Below are positions 60,751-64,000 of a stretch of DNA of 64,000 nucleotides, piece after piece. The notes beneath the pieces are model-generated. The model searched no databases and was not told the DNA's origin. It saw only the letters and a list, made by a program, of their open reading frames with translations. The DNA is taken from the NCBI GenBank assembly GCA_947095535.1, contig OX352773.1, forward strand, positions 106,933,685 to 106,997,684. Direction: 5' to 3'. Origin of the DNA: Poecilobothrus nobilitatus (taxonomy: Eukaryota > Arthropoda > Insecta > Diptera > Dolichopodidae). Every line of letters starts with the position of its first letter. Position 1 is the first letter of the stretch. The position numbers and the translations under genes are program-made.

Positions 60751-62268
60751 TTTCTGCAGCTGTCATATTTTGCTGGTTTCTCGTTCATCTAAATATAAAA
60801 AAAGGAGAAACAAAGAATCAATTTCAAATTAAAATTATTTTTGTACTTATCTGAGTTTTGTACTTATCCTGGTTCCTGGGTGATGGTTGAATCCTGGTAC
60901 CGATCAGCATCCAGCATCTTGAGGCATCATCTTTGTTTTTTTGTTGATATACCTAAAAATTAAAAGCTTATGCATATTTTATTTTAAAGTATTATTGATA
61001 CTTACATTAATTGTCAAAACCAAACGAATTCACAATATTAGATAGAAATTGTAAAAATTTAATTGTTTTAATTTTGGGACACAAGATCTCAATTACATTA
61101 ACTAAAATTAATTTAATTCACAATAATTTTATATTTTTTATATATTCAATGATTTTAACTCTTTATATACACTACATATGTTTTTTATATACTTTGGTTT
61201 TTGTTTAATTTTTTATTATGTACTTTAAATTCAAGGTTACTGAACTTGAGTTAAACGTCAGTCCTGAACCGTCTAACTCAAATTTATATAAACACAAATT
61301 TTATGAATTTTAATCAATCGTTATCGTAGATTTGTAAAAAAAGGTTATTAAATGAATTAAATTGAAAATAAAACAGTGCGTTTTATTTTAATAATTACAG
61401 TGCGTTATTAATTTTTTAAAAATAGTGAAAATTCAATTAAATTGGATTGAAATGAACATTTGAATTATACATTTTTTTTTGTATTTGTGTTTTAAACAAA
61501 CATTTTTGGTCCTTCGAGCCGTTTATTAAGCGGTAAACAAATTTGATTCTATTGTATGAAGTGTAAAAAGAAAAAATTAAAAAATTTGTGGTGTAAAAAA
61601 CAAAAAAAATGTACTTGTATTAATAAACTAAAAAAAAAAAAAAATATGTGAAAAAAAAAATTGATTTGGGTGACAAATTTGCAAGAACAATAACAGTGAC
61701 GTTTATGAGAAAAATTAAAATTAAATTATTGTTGAATTTCTCTGTGAATTTTAAAAATTCGTAAAAACGAAAAAAAAGAATAAAAAAAAAATAAAAAAAA
61801 AACCAGTGACATTTTAAACACTTATATAGTGAACAAAATATTAGGGTACAGAATCTCTAACGGTTTGGCACGCGCCGGTTGTGTATAAACCTCCTAATGT
61901 AACGTCAACTAATTCAACTTCAGATTCACCACCTCAAGTTGTAATAGAATCTAAAACAACACCAATAAAAAAAAGGATATTTTGATTTTTTTTATTCTAT
62001 TTTTTTTAATCACAAAATTTAACTAAAAAATTAAAAATTTATGTTCATATGGAAAATTCAGTAAATATGTAAAAATGTTGAATCTACATTATTTTTGTTT
62101 TTAAATTATAAAAACTTTGAACTTTTCAAGTTCAATGTTGTTTAAATTAATAATATTACATTAGCAACTTAATTAATAAGAAATGCCTACTTTTTAGTTT
62201 TAGTAAGTTTAATTTAAGTAATGATTAAAAAAACGAGGAAGAATACAGTTGCCTTTGTCAACTCTTAG
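60751..62268. other. AT-rich non-array sequence without a clear gene
   Basis: No array landmark is found here. It holds A-rich runs (61620-61800), a TATATT microsatellite patch (62530-62555) and a GC-richer stretch at 60880-60945 (GGTACCGATCAGCATCCAGCATC, as seen in part) that may be an exon or an element scrap. The 65-codon plus-strand frame at 61011 is AT-rich and hydrophobic and looks like chance. Confidence 0.5.
61845..61985 (+). pseudogene. Short coding-like scrap, Pro/Thr/Ser-rich
   Basis: A 46-codon frame lies between a TAG and a TGA and contains WHAPVVYKPPNVTSTNSTS followed by SPPQVVIESKT. Its composition is less AT-rich than its surroundings and looks protein-coding. It has no ATG near its start. 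It could be the first part of a LINE ORF1 or a host exon; I cannot tell which. Confidence 0.25.
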
Positions 62269-63773
62269 ATACCCGTACGAACCGTTAGTATGTTCACAGC
62301 CTGTCACTCTGCTCACAATATTATGTTTTTAATATTTTAGTATTTTAAAATAATTTGGGTGAATTTTATAATTACTAGAACAATGGGTTGTACATATATT
62401 CAAACTATATGTTTATATGTACATTCTTCAAAAGCAGATTCTAACCTTTCACATTCTATAGTACCATTTAATACTAAGCTGTAAATGTATATTAAATTTA
62501 CTTAGTACAAAATAGTAAATATAATTTTAAATATTATATTATATTATATTTAAATATTCCATTGACAGAATAATTTCTTATAAGTACAATAAAATACATA
62601 TATGTATTTAAATACGGTGCTATATAATATACATCTATACTCTTATCATTCATTCACTAGTGACATATACGATATGTAAATAAACATGATATTATATAAG
62701 TATGTATATATATTAATATCATATAAATAAAAATTCTTCAAGCAACCGTTATGTTGTTTATTTATTTACATTTTTATGTACTACGCATTATATCCTCAAC
62801 AATTTCAAATTATCGAGTAAAACAAAATGCAAAAAATTTGTTGAAGAAATTTGTTAGAAAATTTGAAAAAATCAAGTAACACTTTCGTCAATTATAAAGT
62901 AACCCTATACTATTAAAAAAAGTTATTAATAGAAATAAGAGTATAATGTTGGAGCTTTAATTTTTGTGTATTACTTCAAAAAAATTTTAACAGGTGTTCA
63001 AGTTACAGGTGTTTAAAAATAGGAAATTTTCAGTTTTTGACCCCTTACAGCTCCTAAACGGGGGGTGATACAAAAAAAATTTCTGAAATGACTCATACTT
63101 ATTTTCAAAGATCTAACTTCTGTCAAAATTTCAAGTTTCCAACTTAAGCCGTTTAGAAGATAGAAGGGTTGAAGGATTTTGCAAAATTTGAGTTTCACAT
63201 AACGGTAAATTAAGACACCGTATGCCACAAATATTTATTTATTGTATATATACTTTTAAAGCTAATAAAAGTAGTAATCGTTTGGCGTTTTCAAAATGAA
63301 TATATACCTTATAGAACTTGTGCTATAACAATTTAAATATAGAGCTTTTTTGAACCTTTGGGGAGCTGTAGCTCCATAACGGGTGGGGCTACAAAAAAAA
63401 GTTATAAAAAATAAAAAGAATATTTTTATGAGATCTATCAGTAGTTAAAATTTCATAGCTCTATTGCAAAAAAAAATGTCGGGATCTAAAAGTTAGGTGT
63501 TCGAGAGCTATCCTAAGGCTTGGTCCAAACTCAACCAAAAAAAATAGGGAACCTACAAATTACTCCTAGAATATTTTGTGTAAATTTCAAGATTCTAGCT
63601 TTCTTAGTTTTTGAGTTAGCGTGCTGACGGACGGACGGACGGACATGGCTCAAAAGTCTTAGAATTTTTTTCTGATCCGATCCATACCTTTGAAGGTATA
63701 TCTAGCTCGCTTATTTCGAGGTGTTACAAACGGAGGAGTAATTTTATTATACCCGATCCTATCGTACGGGTAT
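62269..63773. mobile_element. Non-autonomous element with 12-bp inverted repeats and (GGAC)n run
   Basis: ATACCCGTACGA at 62269-62280 is perfectly inverted as TCGTACGGGTAT at 63762-63773. A (GGAC)n run lies at 63626-63644. The stretch 62940-63220, read in reverse complement, matches the tandem unit of the 6651 element: TTTACCGTTATGTGAAA, then TTGAAATTTTGA, then AAACACCTGTAACTT, with similar spacing. No coding frame is supported. The class is uncertain; the pattern resembles dipteran GTCY-bearing elements. Confidence 0.55.
63626..63644 (+). repeat. (GGAC)n tetranucleotide microsatellite
   Basis: GACGGACGGACGGACGGAC, complementary in type to the TCCG run at 6701-6724, followed by ATGGCTCAAAAG. 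Confidence 0.9.
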
Positions 63774-64000
63774 AAAAATCATGTACCTACATACATATAT
63801 ACATTACTTATGTATGTACATAAGTTATCTATCCTGTAAACTTAAATTCATAAATTACAAATTCTCTTTTTCCTATATTACTTAAATTGTGCTGTCAAAT
63901 AAACAAAAGTGTAAAATTACAATTCTTACATTTATATATTTTTTTTCTTCATATAATTTTTGTAATTAGTTAAAAAAAATTTGAATTGTTTTTATAGTTT
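63774..64000. repeat. Array core fragment at window end
   Basis: GTTATCTATCCTGTAAACTTAAATTCATAAATT and the following TGTCAAATAAACAAAAGTG, both seen in part, return just after the element at 62269-63773. The array therefore resumes, and the non-array segment before it is itself flanked by array DNA. The last 40 bp skip to TTTGTAATTAGTTAAA, another internal joint. Confidence 0.75.

Noticed and set aside
60880..60950. Possible host exon near GGTACCGATCAGCATCC
   Set aside because: Short, with stops in the candidate frames on the minus strand and no convincing paired splice sites; kept only as a remark.
63013..63228. 71-codon minus-strand frame in the element at 62269
   Set aside because: Lies in sequence homologous to the non-coding tandem unit of the 6651 element, where the frame is not kept.

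Overview
The window is eukaryotic, very AT-rich and built almost entirely of transposable-element DNA. It holds a Polinton/Maverick fragment, an env-bearing Ty3/gypsy errantivirus primed by tRNA-Ser, a dead mariner-like transposon, decayed LINE ORF1 pieces, and two elements with (GTCC/GGAC)n tetranucleotide runs. This mix points to an insect, most likely a fly (Diptera). That is inference from element types; no host gene or rRNA is visible to fix the taxon.

Layout. (1) 1-1975 is a Polinton fragment: on the minus strand a packaging ATPase, a small basic pX-like protein and a partial third ORF; on the plus strand a small ORF and a broken retroviral-type integrase, cut off where the repeat array begins. 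(2) 1976-14191 and 21055-35065 are an irregular array of one composite repeat family. Its plus strand holds a core ending in a 14-nt match to a tRNA-Ser primer-binding site; its minus strand holds LINE ORF1 (zinc-knuckle) and endonuclease scraps. A 1.75-kb Helentron-like element (6651-8432) sits inside it. (3) 14192-21054 is a 6.86-kb errantivirus on the minus strand with two LTRs, PBS, gag, pol, env and PPT. Env is open over 507 codons, while gag and pol carry stops and frameshifts. (4) 35066-36368 is a mariner-like element with 27-bp inverted repeats and a dead transposase. (5) 36850-55460 is a regular higher-order array: about 3.25-kb units, each a dimer of diverged monomers A and B. It is followed by a 1213-bp duplication of B and by A-type copies to about 60750. 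(6) 60746-62268 is AT-rich sequence with no clear gene. (7) 62269-63773 is a second tetranucleotide-bearing element, related to the one at 6651 but reversed, followed by one more array fragment.

No intact host gene is seen. The most notable structure is the composite repeat itself: an LTR-retroelement-like leader with a tRNA-Ser PBS joined to antisense LINE coding scraps, amplified first as scattered copies and then as a dimeric satellite with higher-order units. Recurrent breakpoints lie at one short AT palindrome, and one unit carries a junction with locally templated filler. A heterochromatic or piRNA-cluster-like location would fit, but is not shown by the sequence.
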